NCBI GenBank assembly: GCA_964187655.1
Contig: CAXLMP010000037.1
Coordinates: 1-27,703 of the forward strand
From: Lentimonas sp002292345
Lineage (GTDB): Bacteria; Verrucomicrobiota; Verrucomicrobiia; Opitutales; Coraliomargaritaceae
Direction of reading: 5' to 3'
Length of the DNA stretch: 27,703 nucleotides
Positions within the stretch are counted from its first letter, which is position 1. Each line of letters starts with the position of its first letter. The notes below the pieces were generated by a model. That model worked only from the letters and a program-made list of their open reading frames with translations, was not told the origin of the DNA and ran no database searches. The position numbers and the translations under genes are program-made. Shown piece by piece: positions 18,493-27,703 of this stretch.

Positions 18493-18855
18493 CTAGCCAC
18501 GGATCACAATTTCGCTGACACCTTTACAGTTAGGCAAAGATTGGATTTTCTTTAGGACTGTGCGTTTACGGAACTGTAGTTCGGATCGTAGAGTTTGGTT
18601 TGTCACCGAAACGATTAGGGTGTGGCCATTTTTGATGCGCACCGGGTTGCAGCGGCCAGCTAGGTTGCCAAAAATTTCACCCCAATGTTCGACCATGGTA
18701 CGCTCGGCACTGGGTTGTTCTAGTTGATATTTTTCTTTGAGAATAACCAGCAGGTTATCCAGTTGCACTGGTGGGCGCTTCGAAGAATACGTTGTCGTGC
18801 GCGGGAGCCCGCGAAAGTCAGCGATAATATCTTCGGTTTTTTTAGAAAAATTCAT
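18493..18855 (-). CDS. dciA: DciA-family (DUF721) replication protein
   Basis: DciA proteins help load or activate the replicative helicase DnaB in bacteria without DnaC/DnaI. The 120 residues carry a short basic N-terminal tail and the DUF721 domain (about 55-118): HWGEIFGNLAGRCNPVRIKN, then HTLIVSVTNQTLRSELQFRK and LKKIQSL. The pattern of Trp, the VSV strand, and the ELxFRK helix is typical. The domain is nearly the whole protein, the short form seen in many non-proteobacteria. It lies 71 bases upstream of thyA on the same strand and may be co-transcribed with it. The function is inferred from the family. Confidence 0.82.
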   Translation of the reverse strand: MNFSKKTEDIIADFRGLPRTTTYSSKRPPVQLDNLLVILKEKYQLEQPSAERTMVEHWGEIFGNLAGRCNPVRIKNGHTLIVSVTNQTLRSELQFRKRTVLKKIQSLPNCKGVSEIVIRG

Positions 18856-18962
18856 GGTTAACAGCCAAGTAAAGTGTTCTTAATCTACGCCACGGAGCCA
18901 TCAAAATGAGTAATTTGAGCATACTTTTATTTTTATGAAAAAAATGGATACTTCAACGGAAC

Positions 18963-18990
18963 TTGGCACGAGACCTGTTGTATCTATGTA
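18963..18990 (+). promoter_or_regulatory. Candidate promoter of tandem sRNA copy 1
   Basis: TTGGCA (18963-18968), 16-base spacer, TATGTA (18985-18990). Modest match, but placed just upstream of the first structured element. Confidence 0.3.
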
Positions 18991-18992
18991 CA

Positions 18993-19087
18993 TAAACTTT
19001 TCTCCTATGTACGGGAGTTTGGGGTAATAAGACAAAGCAGAAAAGCAGTGTGGCGCGGGGTTTAGGGGTATTCCCCGCGCCATTTTT
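18993..19087 (+). ncRNA. Candidate small RNA, tandem copy 1
   Basis: A self-contained small RNA unit of roughly 90-95 nt; the 5' end is estimated. A 5' hairpin (CTCCT 19002-19006 with GGGAG 19013-19017) is followed by an unpaired conserved core, GTTTGGGGTAATAA (19017-19030). A 20-nt A-rich linker comes next, then a terminator hairpin with a perfect 10-bp GC-rich stem whose loop carries TTAGGGGTA. The core of 18 bases (19013-19030) is identical to that of copy 2, exactly 180 bases downstream. No open frame is conserved between the copies and no + strand gene lies downstream (dinB faces the other way), so a leader or riboswitch is unlikely. I know of no described family with this layout. Confidence 0.6.
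19051..19087 (+). terminator. Terminator of sRNA copy 1
   Basis: Stem TGGCGCGGGG (19051-19060) with CCCCGCGCCA (19073-19082), loop of 12 containing TTAGGGGTA, then TTTTT (19083-19087). Confidence 0.85.
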
Positions 19088-19168
19088 CTTGCCGAGTGCG
19101 TTCTTTAATTTTTTTTCAATTATTAAACAATAATGCTTGCAGAAAACTAATTTGTGTATTCTTTCTGC

Positions 19169-19289
19169 GGCATCAACAGATTTCTCCCGCAAGGGAGTTT
19201 GGGGTAATAAAAAATCCTGCTGCTTGCAGTAGGTATAAAGTAGACAATGGTTGGCGCACTTCTTAGGGGTAGGAGGTGCGCCATTTTTT
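19169..19289 (+). ncRNA. Candidate small RNA, tandem copy 2
   Basis: Same plan as copy 1, estimated at 110-120 nt. The 5' hairpin is CTCCC-GCAA-GGGAG (19184-19197), a stable GNRA tetraloop. The identical core GTTTGGGGTAATAA follows (19197-19210). An additional middle hairpin is present only here (CCTGCTG 19216-19222 with CAGTAGG 19227-19233). The terminator hairpin again has TTAGGGGTA around its loop. The paired regions differ in sequence between copies while the stems are kept (compensatory differences in both the first and last hairpins). This pattern supports a conserved RNA rather than a simple DNA repeat. The 5' end is uncertain; a TATTCT at 19157-19162 is a possible -10. Confidence 0.6.
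19252..19289 (+). terminator. Terminator of sRNA copy 2
   Basis: Stem TGGCGCAC (19252-19259) with GTGCGCCA (19276-19283), extended by wobble pairs to an 8-nt loop TAGGGGTA, then six T (19284-19289). Confidence 0.85.
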
Positions 19290-19310
19290 GTGTCTACATT
19301 CTAGCCGCTG

Positions 19311-20360
19311 CTACAGTGCCAGCTCCAGTTGCTCTGGGCCGCTTTTTGTTTCGGCAAAGCGTACGCCCATCCCGAGCAGACGAACGGGTTCGCCGCTACG
19401 CCCCCAAGCCTCCTTGAGAAGCTTTAGGTAGCTGTCGAGTTCGGGTTGGCGGCTAGTCATTTCGGCGGTGGTGCGACGGAAGTCGCTGAATTTCAGTTTG
19501 ACCAGAATTTTGGCGATTTGACGATCAGCTGCCGAGCTGCGCAAATCTTCGAGTATTTCGCTGTGTTGTCGGCGTAGCGCATGTTCGCAATCCTCCAAGG
19601 TTTCGATGTTTTTCGAAAAAGTGTGCTCGTTGCTTAGGCTCTTGCGGATGCGGTTCGCTTGCACGGGACGCTCGTCGACCCCCCGGCAAAGTTGATAGAG
19701 TTCCAGCCCGAAGCTGCCGAATTCGCTGGCCAGCGTGGTTTGATCGTAATTCTGCAACTGGCCGCAGGTTTCGACGCCCATCTCGGCGAGGCGGGCGGCA
19801 CTTTTTGGGCCGACACCCCAGATGCGGCGCACGGGCAGGATTTGCATGAAGGCGGCGACTCTAGAGGGGGAAATGACGCATTGCCCGTCGGGTTTGTTCC
19901 AGTCGCTCGCGACCTTGGCAATCAGCTTGTTGGGCGCAATGCCAGCCGATGCAGTCAAGCCGGTTTCGTCGCGGATCGCGGCGCGGATTTCTTCGGCGAT
20001 TTCGGCGCCGCGTCGTTTGTGGTGAGTGACATCAAGGTAGGCCTCGTCGAGGGAGAGCGGTTCGACGAGTTCGGTATAGCGTTGGAAAATCTCACGAATG
20101 TCGCGGGACGCTTTGCGGTAGAGTTCAAAGCGGACGGGCAGGATCACCAACTTTGGGCAGAGCTGCTTGGCTTTGAAGACCGGCATGGCCGAGCGCACGC
20201 CGTATTCGCGGGCGGGGTAGTTGCAAGTGGTTAGCACGCCACGTCCAGTGGAGCCGCCGACGGCGATGGGCATGCCCGCGAGCGCGGGATGTTCGCGCAT
20301 CTCGACGGCTGCATAGAAACAATCCATGTCGATGTGGATGATGCGGCGGCTGGTTTGCAT
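19311..20360 (-). CDS. dinB: DNA polymerase IV (Y family)
   Basis: Error-prone translesion polymerase. The 349 residues match the family. The catalytic residues are in HIDMDCFYAAVEMRE (about residues 9-23) and PLSLDEAYLDVT (about 101-112). The helix-hairpin-helix region reads GIAPNKLIAKVASDWNKPDGQ and RIWGVGPKSAARLAEMG, and the little-finger domain follows. No C-terminal beta-clamp motif is obvious, although the tail EQLELAL resembles one (QLxLxL-like). It is downstream of a DUF2288 gene by 9 bases. No T-rich terminator is seen for it, so read-through transcripts would run antisense to the tandem small RNAs. Confidence 0.95.
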   Translation of the reverse strand: MQTSRRIIHIDMDCFYAAVEMREHPALAGMPIAVGGSTGRGVLTTCNYPAREYGVRSAMPVFKAKQLCPKLVILPVRFELYRKASRDIREIFQRYTELVEPLSLDEAYLDVTHHKRRGAEIAEEIRAAIRDETGLTASAGIAPNKLIAKVASDWNKPDGQCVISPSRVAAFMQILPVRRIWGVGPKSAARLAEMGVETCGQLQNYDQTTLASEFGSFGLELYQLCRGVDERPVQANRIRKSLSNEHTFSKNIETLEDCEHALRRQHSEILEDLRSSAADRQIAKILVKLKFSDFRRTTAEMTSRQPELDSYLKLLKEAWGRSGEPVRLLGMGVRFAETKSGPEQLELAL

Positions 20361-20369
20361 GGTGCGCGC

Positions 20370-20693
20370 TTACTTGCTAATCGGCTGAGCGAGCACAAAG
20401 GGGCGCACGATCATGGCGTTAAAGTGGGTGTTGTTTTTCTGCCAATGCTCGGCGTGTAGCTCGCAGGGTTGCACGAGATCGCCTGATTTGAGCCACGCTT
20501 TGACTTGTGCTTGGTCGTCGTTGGCGAAAGCGAGCCCCGCTGTTTTGAGGTCGAGCCCGGGATCGACGTAAATCATCGAATCAGACTCATAGTGAGGCTT
20601 TAGGTAGCTCCAGTCGACGTTGCCGGAGTATTTTTCAAGCTTTTCTGCGTCGCTGGTGTTGTCCTCTGCTGGGCTAAGTTCGTCGTTGAGCAT
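20370..20693 (-). CDS. DUF2288 family protein
   Basis: Small cytoplasmic protein of unknown function. The 107 residues show the DUF2288 pattern: WSYLKPHYESDSMIYVDPGL, then DLKTAGLAFANDDQAQVKAW, and the end FNAMIVRPFVLAQPI. There is no signal peptide or membrane helix; the N-terminal 25 residues are acidic and probably disordered. It lies 9 bases upstream of dinB and is almost certainly co-transcribed with it. The pairing gives no clear functional hint. It is divergent from rpsA across a 262-base region. Confidence 0.8.
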   Translation of the reverse strand: MLNDELSPAEDNTSDAEKLEKYSGNVDWSYLKPHYESDSMIYVDPGLDLKTAGLAFANDDQAQVKAWLKSGDLVQPCELHAEHWQKNNTHFNAMIVRPFVLAQPISK

Positions 20694-20955
20694 GGCCTTG
20701 TTGTGCCAAGAAAAAGCGAAAATTCAAAGTCTGAATCTGTAAAAGCGCTGAATTCATAATTGTTCGTCAATAAATCTGCTGGAAGTCGCATAAATATCAG
20801 TATTTTAGGCTTGCAGGAGAAGAGGCTCGACCTAGTTTCTCGCGTTCCTCTCACGGCGATCTCGATCGCTGCTGGGCACTCTGCCTTGAGAGGGAATACA
20901 ATAATAATAATCTCAACCACACTGCCGCTCCGGCGCGCAGTAACCATATATACAT
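20694..20955 (+). promoter_or_regulatory. rpsA upstream/leader region without Shine-Dalgarno
   Basis: The region between divergent DUF2288 and rpsA has a candidate -35 TTGAGA at 20886-20891 but only poor -10 matches. An ATAATAATAATAA run lies at about 20898-20910, and the bases before the ATG (ATATATACAT) are AT-rich with no Shine-Dalgarno sequence. In E. coli the rpsA start region is likewise AT-rich, lacks a good Shine-Dalgarno and is repressed by S1 itself. Similar control here is an inference. Confidence 0.4.
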
Positions 20956-22614
<1,659 letters not shown>

Positions 22615-22637
22615 GCAATCTGCGAATCCAATCTTTC

Positions 22638-22670
22638 AAAAGCCTCCAGTTAACGCTGGAGGCTTTTTTT
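22638..22670 (+). terminator. Rho-independent terminator of rpsA
   Basis: AAGCCTCCAG (22640-22649) pairs perfectly with CTGGAGGCTT (22656-22665), loop TTAACG, followed by a T-run to 22670. Four A precede the stem, so weak activity on the opposite strand is possible. Confidence 0.92.
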
Positions 22671-22782
22671 GTTTGGAGGGTTGTCATTGCCTATGGTGAC
22701 AGAAACCCCATCTTGGCGCTGTAGTTTCGTACTTCCGATGACCTGCTACCAGATTCCGCATGATCGCTGCGGCGCTACCATT

Positions 22783-23058
22783 CTAGCTATCGCGATTACG
22801 AATCAGCACCCGGCCTTGATAGACCCAGCGGTAGGGGCTTTCTTCGCCGCGGTTGATGCGTTTGCGTGTAAACTCGAGTATCTTTTGCTTCTTTTCGACT
22901 AGAATGGTGCAGACGTAGTTTTTTTCTGACCAAGATTCTGGGTCGGGTAAGTCTTCGATTGCCTGTTGCAGCTGAGCCATGTTCGGAATGAACTTGCTCG
23001 AATGCCTGCGTGCTGAATTTGAGGACTCGCTGGAGCGTTTTCGATCGGATGAGGGCAT
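22783..23058 (-). CDS. Small hypothetical protein (91 aa)
   Basis: Not recognised. The protein has a Ser/Arg-rich start (MPSSDRKRSSESSNSARRHS) and a compact C-terminal half rich in charged and aromatic residues (SWSEKNYVCTILVEKK, then YRWVYQGRVLIRNRDS) that looks like a real folded domain with beta strands. No signal peptide or membrane helix. The frame stays open upstream to 23295, but that extension reads through tRNA-Cys antisense and is artefactual; the ATG at 23058 is the first sensible start. A TATATT lies about 30 bases upstream and could be a -10. It is alone on its strand, between the rpsA terminator and tRNA-Cys. Confidence 0.55.
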   Translation of the reverse strand: MPSSDRKRSSESSNSARRHSSKFIPNMAQLQQAIEDLPDPESWSEKNYVCTILVEKKQKILEFTRKRINRGEESPYRWVYQGRVLIRNRDS

Positions 23059-23208
23059 GGTTGGATTCTTTAAGAAAAAATGATAATATACTAAAGATTC
23101 GAAAAATATCGAGCATAGAGAATGCAAATCGATAAATCGAGTGTTCATGGCAGAATTCACTTGATCTTGTTGGCTTCCTGCTTCTTTTTCCCCGAATCGA
23201 TTTGAGAT

Positions 23209-23282
<74 letters not shown>

Positions 23283-23293
23283 TCTCCTTTGGC

Positions 23294-23330
23294 AAAAAAT
23301 CCCGATGAGCTAGGCTCGTCGGGATTTTTT
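23294..23330. terminator. Bidirectional terminator between tRNA-Cys and the parvulin gene
   Basis: AAAAAATCCCGATGAGC pairs with GCTCGTCGGGATTTTTT over 17 positions with one wobble and a 3-nt loop; A-run on one side and T-run on the other serve both strands. Confidence 0.93.
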
Positions 23331-23366
23331 GTATGCATCGCCCAGCTGCGGGCAGCTGGAAGTTTG

Positions 23367-24359
23367 TTATAAGAAGTAGCGCACGTAGCCGTCTTCACGC
23401 ACTTGCTGAAGCCAGCGGTCTTGGGTTTCGCGGGCGATTTCGCCGACTAGCACATTTTCGATTGCATCTCGCACTTCGGTCACTGGTTGGATCATTTCCT
23501 CGCGCTTGGCTTCGCAGTATAGGATGAAGATGGTGTCATTCAGCTCCACGGGTTGGCTGTAGCTACCAGGCTGAAGGCCGAAGGCGACGGTACTGAGTTC
23601 TTTACGGATGTCTTGGCGCTCGATCCAACCCCAGTCACCGCCTTTACGGCTCATATCGTCTTGACTGTATTTGCGTGCGAGGTCGCCAAAGTTACCTCCT
23701 TCAGCGAGCTCTCGGATAATCGATTTGGCTGTTTGCCTGAGCAGGTCGGGACCTTCGTCTGCCATTGGCGTGAGGATGATTTGACGCAGATGCATGGCCT
23801 CTTCTTGGTAAAAGCGGATTTTGTTTTGGATGTAGAAAGCTTGGATGCGCTCTGGGCTGATCTCGGACTGAGATCTACGATTTTCTTGGCGCATCACGTT
23901 GACCACCACTCGGTCATGGATGCTTTCGCGGTACTCGCGCGCGGTGAGTCCTTGTGCACGTAAATATGCCAAGAAACGGCCGCGGTCGCCGCCGAAGTCG
24001 CGGTTGAGGACTTCGTCATATTCTTGGTCGATGTAAGACTGTGGAAGAAGTAAGCCTTTTTCTTTGGCAGCTTGGACGATCAAAATACGGTCGATCAAGT
24101 TTTGTAACACTTCACGACTCATGCGGTTGATGCTCTCGGAGAATTCTTTTTCAGAGCGTGCTTCGGCGCGCAGGCGTGGAATGATTGGTTCGAGTTCTCT
24201 GCGGAGCTGTTCGATGGTGATGATTTCACCTTCAGCGATCGCGGCAATACCGTTACCCATGCGGATCAGAGCGGCATCTTGCTGGCCGTGCGCGTGCTGC
24301 GAGAGGCCGAGAAGAGCGAAGGAAGCGAAGAGAAAGGAAAGAGAGCGTTTAAGCGTCAT
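23367..24359 (-). CDS. SurA-like peptidyl-prolyl cis-trans isomerase (parvulin), exported
   Basis: Periplasmic folding factor, probably for outer-membrane proteins. Residues 1-26 are a signal peptide ending near HAHGQ. A SurA-type N-terminal chaperone domain (about 35-170) begins GIAAIAEGEIITIEQLRREL and continues with helices such as NLIDRILIVQAAKEKGL. One PpiC rotamase domain follows (about 185-290), with EAMHLRQIIL, GGNFGDLARKYSQD and KGGDWGWIERQDI. E. coli SurA has two rotamase domains; here only one is seen, and 330 residues is common outside Proteobacteria. It is 86 bases downstream of mfd on the same strand. A weak promoter-like pair (TTGACC 24421-24426, TACTGT 24399-24404 on the - strand) lies in the gap. 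Confidence 0.88.
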   Translation of the reverse strand: MTLKRSLSFLFASFALLGLSQHAHGQQDAALIRMGNGIAAIAEGEIITIEQLRRELEPIIPRLRAEARSEKEFSESINRMSREVLQNLIDRILIVQAAKEKGLLLPQSYIDQEYDEVLNRDFGGDRGRFLAYLRAQGLTAREYRESIHDRVVVNVMRQENRRSQSEISPERIQAFYIQNKIRFYQEEAMHLRQIILTPMADEGPDLLRQTAKSIIRELAEGGNFGDLARKYSQDDMSRKGGDWGWIERQDIRKELSTVAFGLQPGSYSQPVELNDTIFILYCEAKREEMIQPVTEVRDAIENVLVGEIARETQDRWLQQVREDGYVRYFL

Positions 24360-24445
24360 AGTGCGCGTGGCAGATGAGTGAATGTTGAACTATGCTCAAC
24401 AGTAGAAAAGGATACGGTCTGGTCAAGCGGCGAAAGTGGTCCTTA

Positions 24446-27400
24446 TCAGGCAGACGACTTTTGGTTGCGCCTCAAAAACTTCTGGATCTCTTTCAGCCTC
24501 TTCAGCGGATCTTTGGCCGTGAGTCTCGGGAAGCGTGCCCCAGTCTTGAGGAATTCGCCGTTTTTGCCAGGTTGTGCGAGGCGGCAAATTAGGCGCTCAC
24601 TCTCGCTTTCGACGCGGCGTACACCAGCGCCTTCGGCAAACACGCGCACACGGCTTACTTCGATCAGTGCTTGGCTGGCGCGGGGTAATGGACCAAAGCG
24701 GTCGGCCATTTCTTCGGCGATCTCCTCAATGATCGCGCCGGTATTGGCTAGTGCGAGGCGGCGGTAGAGGTCGATTCTCAGGCGTGGTTCGGCAATGTAG
24801 TCGGCGGGCAAGGCGGCTTCGATCAGTTGATCCGAATGATCAGTATATTCTGCGTCTTTGATCGCGGCGAAGGCGAAGCTGCCCGTAGTACGGCGTGAGC
24901 GCGAACCACCCTCACCGGTAGCGATGAAGTCGAGCTTCACTTCAGCGCGGATACGATCGGCGCCGGGCTCTCCCTTGAGGCGAGCGACGCTTTGTTTGAG
25001 CAATTGGCAATAGAGCTCGAAGCCGACACCTGCGATGTGGCCACTTTGTTGCGAGCCGAGCAGATTGCCTGCACCGCGAAGTTCAAGGTCGCGCATCGCA
25101 ATGCGAAAGCCTGCGCCGAGCTGATTGTGCTGCTTGAGGGCGTTCAGTCGTTTTTGCGCGGTATCGACGAGTGCGGCGTGGCGATGTAGTAGCATGTAGG
25201 CGTAGGCTTGCCGATTGAAGCGACCCACGCGGCCACGAATCTGGTAGAGCTGTGCCAGTCCAAAGCGGTCGGCGCCTTCGATGATTAGCGTATTACAATT
25301 GGGGATGTCGATGCCCGACTCGATGATCGTGGTGCAGACCAATACATCGAAGACACCAGCGACGAACTGGGTCATGATTTTTTCCAGCTGGCCTTCATCC
25401 ATTTGCCCGTGGCCGACGGCGACGCGCAACTTCGGGTGCATTTCGCGTACTTGGTGCGCCACGCCTTCGATGGTCGAGACGCGGTTATGCAGGTAAAAGA
25501 CTTGGCCGCCGCGATCTGTCTCGGCTTGGATCGCACTTTTGATGAGATCGGCGGAGTAACTTTTAACGATGGTCTCGATCGGGCGTCGATTGATGGGCGG
25601 AGTCTCTATCACACTCATTGCCCGCGCTCCTGCGAGCGCCATGTACAGTGTGCGCGGGATCGGCGTGGCGCTGAGTGTGAGGATGTCGACGTTGGCGCGC
25701 AGTTGTTTGATGCTTTCCTTCTGCTTGACGCCGAAGCGCTGCTCCTCATCGACGACCAGTAGCCCAAGGTCTTGGAAGTGGACATCCTTGCTCAGCAGTC
25801 GGTGCGTGCCGATCACGATGTCGATTCGGCCTTCAGCAAGATTCGCGATAATTTCTTTGTTCTCCTTAGCGCTACGAAAGCGACTGACCATATCAATAAT
25901 GATTGGGTATTCGGCCATGCGCTCGCGAAAGGTGTTAAGGTGTTGTTGGCAGAGCACAGTGGTTGGAACCAGCAGGGCGACTTGTTTGCCGGCTAGTACG
26001 GCTTTGAGCGCAGCACGGATTGCGACTTCGGTTTTGCCAAAGCCCACGTCGCCGCAAATCAGACGGTCCATCGGCAATGCTGCCTCCATGTCCGTTTTAG
26101 TGGCTTCGATGGCAGTGAGTTGATCGGGTGTTTCGGTAAACGGGAAGGCTCCTTCGAACGACGCTTGCCAAGGGTGATCAGGGGGGAAGGTATAGCCGCC
26201 GTGCTGGCTACGTTCGGCGTGTAGGGTGAGTAGCTCGGCGGCATAGTCGAGCGTGGCGATTTCGGCGGCGGCGCGAGTCTTGTCCCATACGGCTCCGCCG
26301 ATCTTGCCGAGCTTAGGGCTCGATTTGGTCAGGCCGACGTAGCGCGTCAGCAGGTGCGACTCGTGCAGTGGCACATGCACCGTCATTTGATCGGCAAACT
26401 CGACGGTGATCACTTCTTTGCTGCCGCCTTGAATCTCTAACTTACTGAGTCCACGAAATCGGCACACTCCATGTTGTAGGTGAACCAGTGGATCGCCGTC
26501 GGCGAGCTCTGTGAAATCGAGTAATTGATCGACTTGTGAAATAGTCGGCCGTGCGCGTTCCTGTGTGCGGCTGATTTTGCGCCGCCGACGTCCGAAGTAT
26601 TCGGTGTCGGTAATTAGAACAATGCCCGAGGAGTCCTTCGTCTGCTTCAGTGGCAGCCATGTTGGCGACCCTTGACAGATGAATCCGCCAGAGATGGTGC
26701 CGTGCAGATACTTGGGCTTGAGCTTCGCGGTGAGTGGATTCTCGGCCAGTAGCTCTGCGATGCGCGCGCCCTCACTCTCGCTGGCAGTGACGAAATAGAG
26801 TGTCCGCTGCTCTTTTTTCGACCAGTCGGCGATACTGCTTTCAAACTTGGTGCGCGCACTTTGCTCGGACTCGAAGCGATCGAATCCGACCTGCACCGCG
26901 TCTGTGTGATGGCGGTAATTGGCTGTTGGTTCGGTGGCGAGTTCGACGCGCTGAGCTTGGTCAAACAGTGCGGGATCTGTATCCACTGAGCAAATACCTA
27001 GGCGCAGGTCGTTGGCTCGCGCGCGGCGTGCAAAGACTTGCTCGAAGCTACGGGTCTTGCTGCTGCTAGCCGTTAACTTTTCAAAGCGATAAGGATGCTC
27101 GCGGACAAGTTGCGAGGGTTCTTCAAGAATCCATGTAATCGGCTGATCGGTTAAATAATCGATCAACTGCCCATCTGCGGCGTTGGTTTCTTTAGCACTT
27201 TCGGCGGCCGAGATCGTAATGTTGCCAACCTTTTCTAGTGTGCGTTGAGAGCTGGGGTCGAAGCTGCGAATGCTCTCAATCTCGTCGCCAAAAAAGTCGA
27301 GTCGGTAAGGTTGATTGGCATCGTAGGGATAGACATCAATCAGGCCGCCGCGAGTAGCGATCTGGCCGGGATGTTCGCAGAGCGCTTCAGAGTCGTAGTC

Positions 27401-27703
27401 GAGCTCACTGGTAAGTGTGGCGACCAGTTGTTTGAAGGAATGCGCTTCGCCAGTGCGTAGCTTGAGTTGGCGACGTTCAAATTGAGTGCGCTCTGGACAG
27501 TTGCCAAGGATCGCTTCGGGCGTGGCGACGATCAAGCGGGCGTTGTTACTGGAGCGCAGCAAGGTGCTGAGAACGGATAGACGTTCGCAGCTGCTGTCTG
27601 CGCGGCGAGTGGCGTCGATGTCCGGTGGCGGCACTTCTGGAAAGTGTAACACCTCCAGGATGACCTTCGGTGCGAGCCACTGAGCATAGGTTTCAGCTTC
27701 GGT
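24446..27703 (-). CDS. mfd: Transcription-repair coupling factor Mfd, N-terminus outside window
   Basis: ATP-driven translocase that removes RNA polymerase stalled at DNA damage and recruits UvrA. About 1085 residues are visible; the frame is open to the window edge, so the 5' end is missing (probably 60-100 codons). Numbering from the GTG at 27652: a UvrB-like module (1-230, GLIDVYPYDANQPYRLDFFG), the RNA-polymerase-interacting domain (about 386-440, DPLVHLQHGVCRFRGL), then RecG-like helicase domains. These have Walker A GDVGFGKTEV (about 534-543), DEEQRFG (about 635-641), LSATPIPRTLYMA, and GRVGRFNRQAYAY. The C-terminal TRCF domain (ADYIAEPRLRIDLYRRLA) binds UvrA. All motor motifs are intact. 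Confidence 0.97.
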   Translation of the reverse strand, partial: TEAETYAQWLAPKVILEVLHFPEVPPPDIDATRRADSSCERLSVLSTLLRSSNNARLIVATPEAILGNCPERTQFERRQLKLRTGEAHSFKQLVATLTSELDYDSEALCEHPGQIATRGGLIDVYPYDANQPYRLDFFGDEIESIRSFDPSSQRTLEKVGNITISAAESAKETNAADGQLIDYLTDQPITWILEEPSQLVREHPYRFEKLTASSSKTRSFEQVFARRARANDLRLGICSVDTDPALFDQAQRVELATEPTANYRHHTDAVQVGFDRFESEQSARTKFESSIADWSKKEQRTLYFVTASESEGARIAELLAENPLTAKLKPKYLHGTISGGFICQGSPTWLPLKQTKDSSGIVLITDTEYFGRRRRKISRTQERARPTISQVDQLLDFTELADGDPLVHLQHGVCRFRGLSKLEIQGGSKEVITVEFADQMTVHVPLHESHLLTRYVGLTKSSPKLGKIGGAVWDKTRAAAEIATLDYAAELLTLHAERSQHGGYTFPPDHPWQASFEGAFPFTETPDQLTAIEATKTDMEAALPMDRLICGDVGFGKTEVAIRAALKAVLAGKQVALLVPTTVLCQQHLNTFRERMAEYPIIIDMVSRFRSAKENKEIIANLAEGRIDIVIGTHRLLSKDVHFQDLGLLVVDEEQRFGVKQKESIKQLRANVDILTLSATPIPRTLYMALAGARAMSVIETPPINRRPIETIVKSYSADLIKSAIQAETDRGGQVFYLHNRVSTIEGVAHQVREMHPKLRVAVGHGQMDEGQLEKIMTQFVAGVFDVLVCTTIIESGIDIPNCNTLIIEGADRFGLAQLYQIRGRVGRFNRQAYAYMLLHRHAALVDTAQKRLNALKQHNQLGAGFRIAMRDLELRGAGNLLGSQQSGHIAGVGFELYCQLLKQSVARLKGEPGADRIRAEVKLDFIATGEGGSRSRRTTGSFAFAAIKDAEYTDHSDQLIEAALPADYIAEPRLRIDLYRRLALANTGAIIEEIAEEMADRFGPLPRASQALIEVSRVRVFAEGAGVRRVESESERLICRLAQPGKNGEFLKTGARFPRLTAKDPLKRLKEIQKFLRRNQKSSA

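Noticed and set aside
19000..19290. Tandem repeat considered as CRISPR or riboswitch
   Set aside because: Only two units, each ending in its own terminator, with no repeat-spacer regularity; no gene on the same strand downstream to be controlled.
19659..20234. 191-codon + strand frame opposite dinB
   Set aside because: Shadow frame; dinB motifs on the - strand are unambiguous.
20600..20947. 115-codon - strand frame across the rpsA leader
   Set aside because: Overlaps DUF2288 in another frame and the rpsA upstream region; no recognisable sequence.

Overview
The window looks like a chromosomal segment from a marine-type verrucomicrobium, most likely class Opitutae (Puniceicoccales/Coraliomargarita-like). 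This rests on the division cluster order (murD, LysM protein, ftsW, murG, a fused murC-murB, ddl, ftsQ, ftsA, ftsZ), a divergent FtsZ, moderate GC, and gene starts that mostly lack a strong Shine-Dalgarno sequence. The taxon is inferred from gene content and protein style. I see no mobile elements, CRISPR arrays, phage genes or rRNA.

Layout. Positions 1-2300 hold the 3' part of an RluA-type pseudouridine synthase gene (+), a bidirectional terminator, a secreted protein of unknown function (-) and a DUF445 membrane protein (-). A ~430-base non-coding stretch with stem-loops then precedes a compact + strand wall/division cluster (2712-14212). In it murG, murCB, ddl and ftsQ are chained by 4-8 base overlaps, and ftsZ overlaps ftsA. 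Two genes for membrane-anchored or exported metal-handling proteins follow (14271-16087): a SCO-family protein and a protein with two H..HxHP modules. After a ~560-base gene-poor stretch and a DUF805 gene, the - strand carries thyA-folA, dciA, and DUF2288-dinB. Between dciA and dinB lies a 455-base intergenic region with two tandem, similarly built candidate small RNAs on the + strand. rpsA (+, six S1 domains) follows, then a small unknown gene (-), tRNA-Cys (+), and mfd (5' end outside the window) followed by a SurA-like parvulin gene (-).

How the genes work together. MurC, MurB, MurD and Ddl make the cytoplasmic peptidoglycan precursors, MurG completes lipid II, and FtsW with FtsQ, FtsA and FtsZ use it at the septum. 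The LysM protein probably binds septal or mature peptidoglycan. mraY, murE, murF, ftsI and ftsL are not in this stretch. thyA-folA couples dTMP synthesis to folate recycling. dciA, dinB and mfd are replication and repair genes.

Most interesting points: (1) FtsZ lacks the second catalytic Asp of its T7 loop and has a changed tubulin signature, while its nucleotide-binding fold and C-terminal FtsA-binding peptide remain. (2) A pair of tandem candidate sRNAs share an exact 18-nt core and a GGGG loop in the terminator hairpin. The core is complementary over 9 nt to the 5' untranslated region of the secreted-protein gene at 868-1458.
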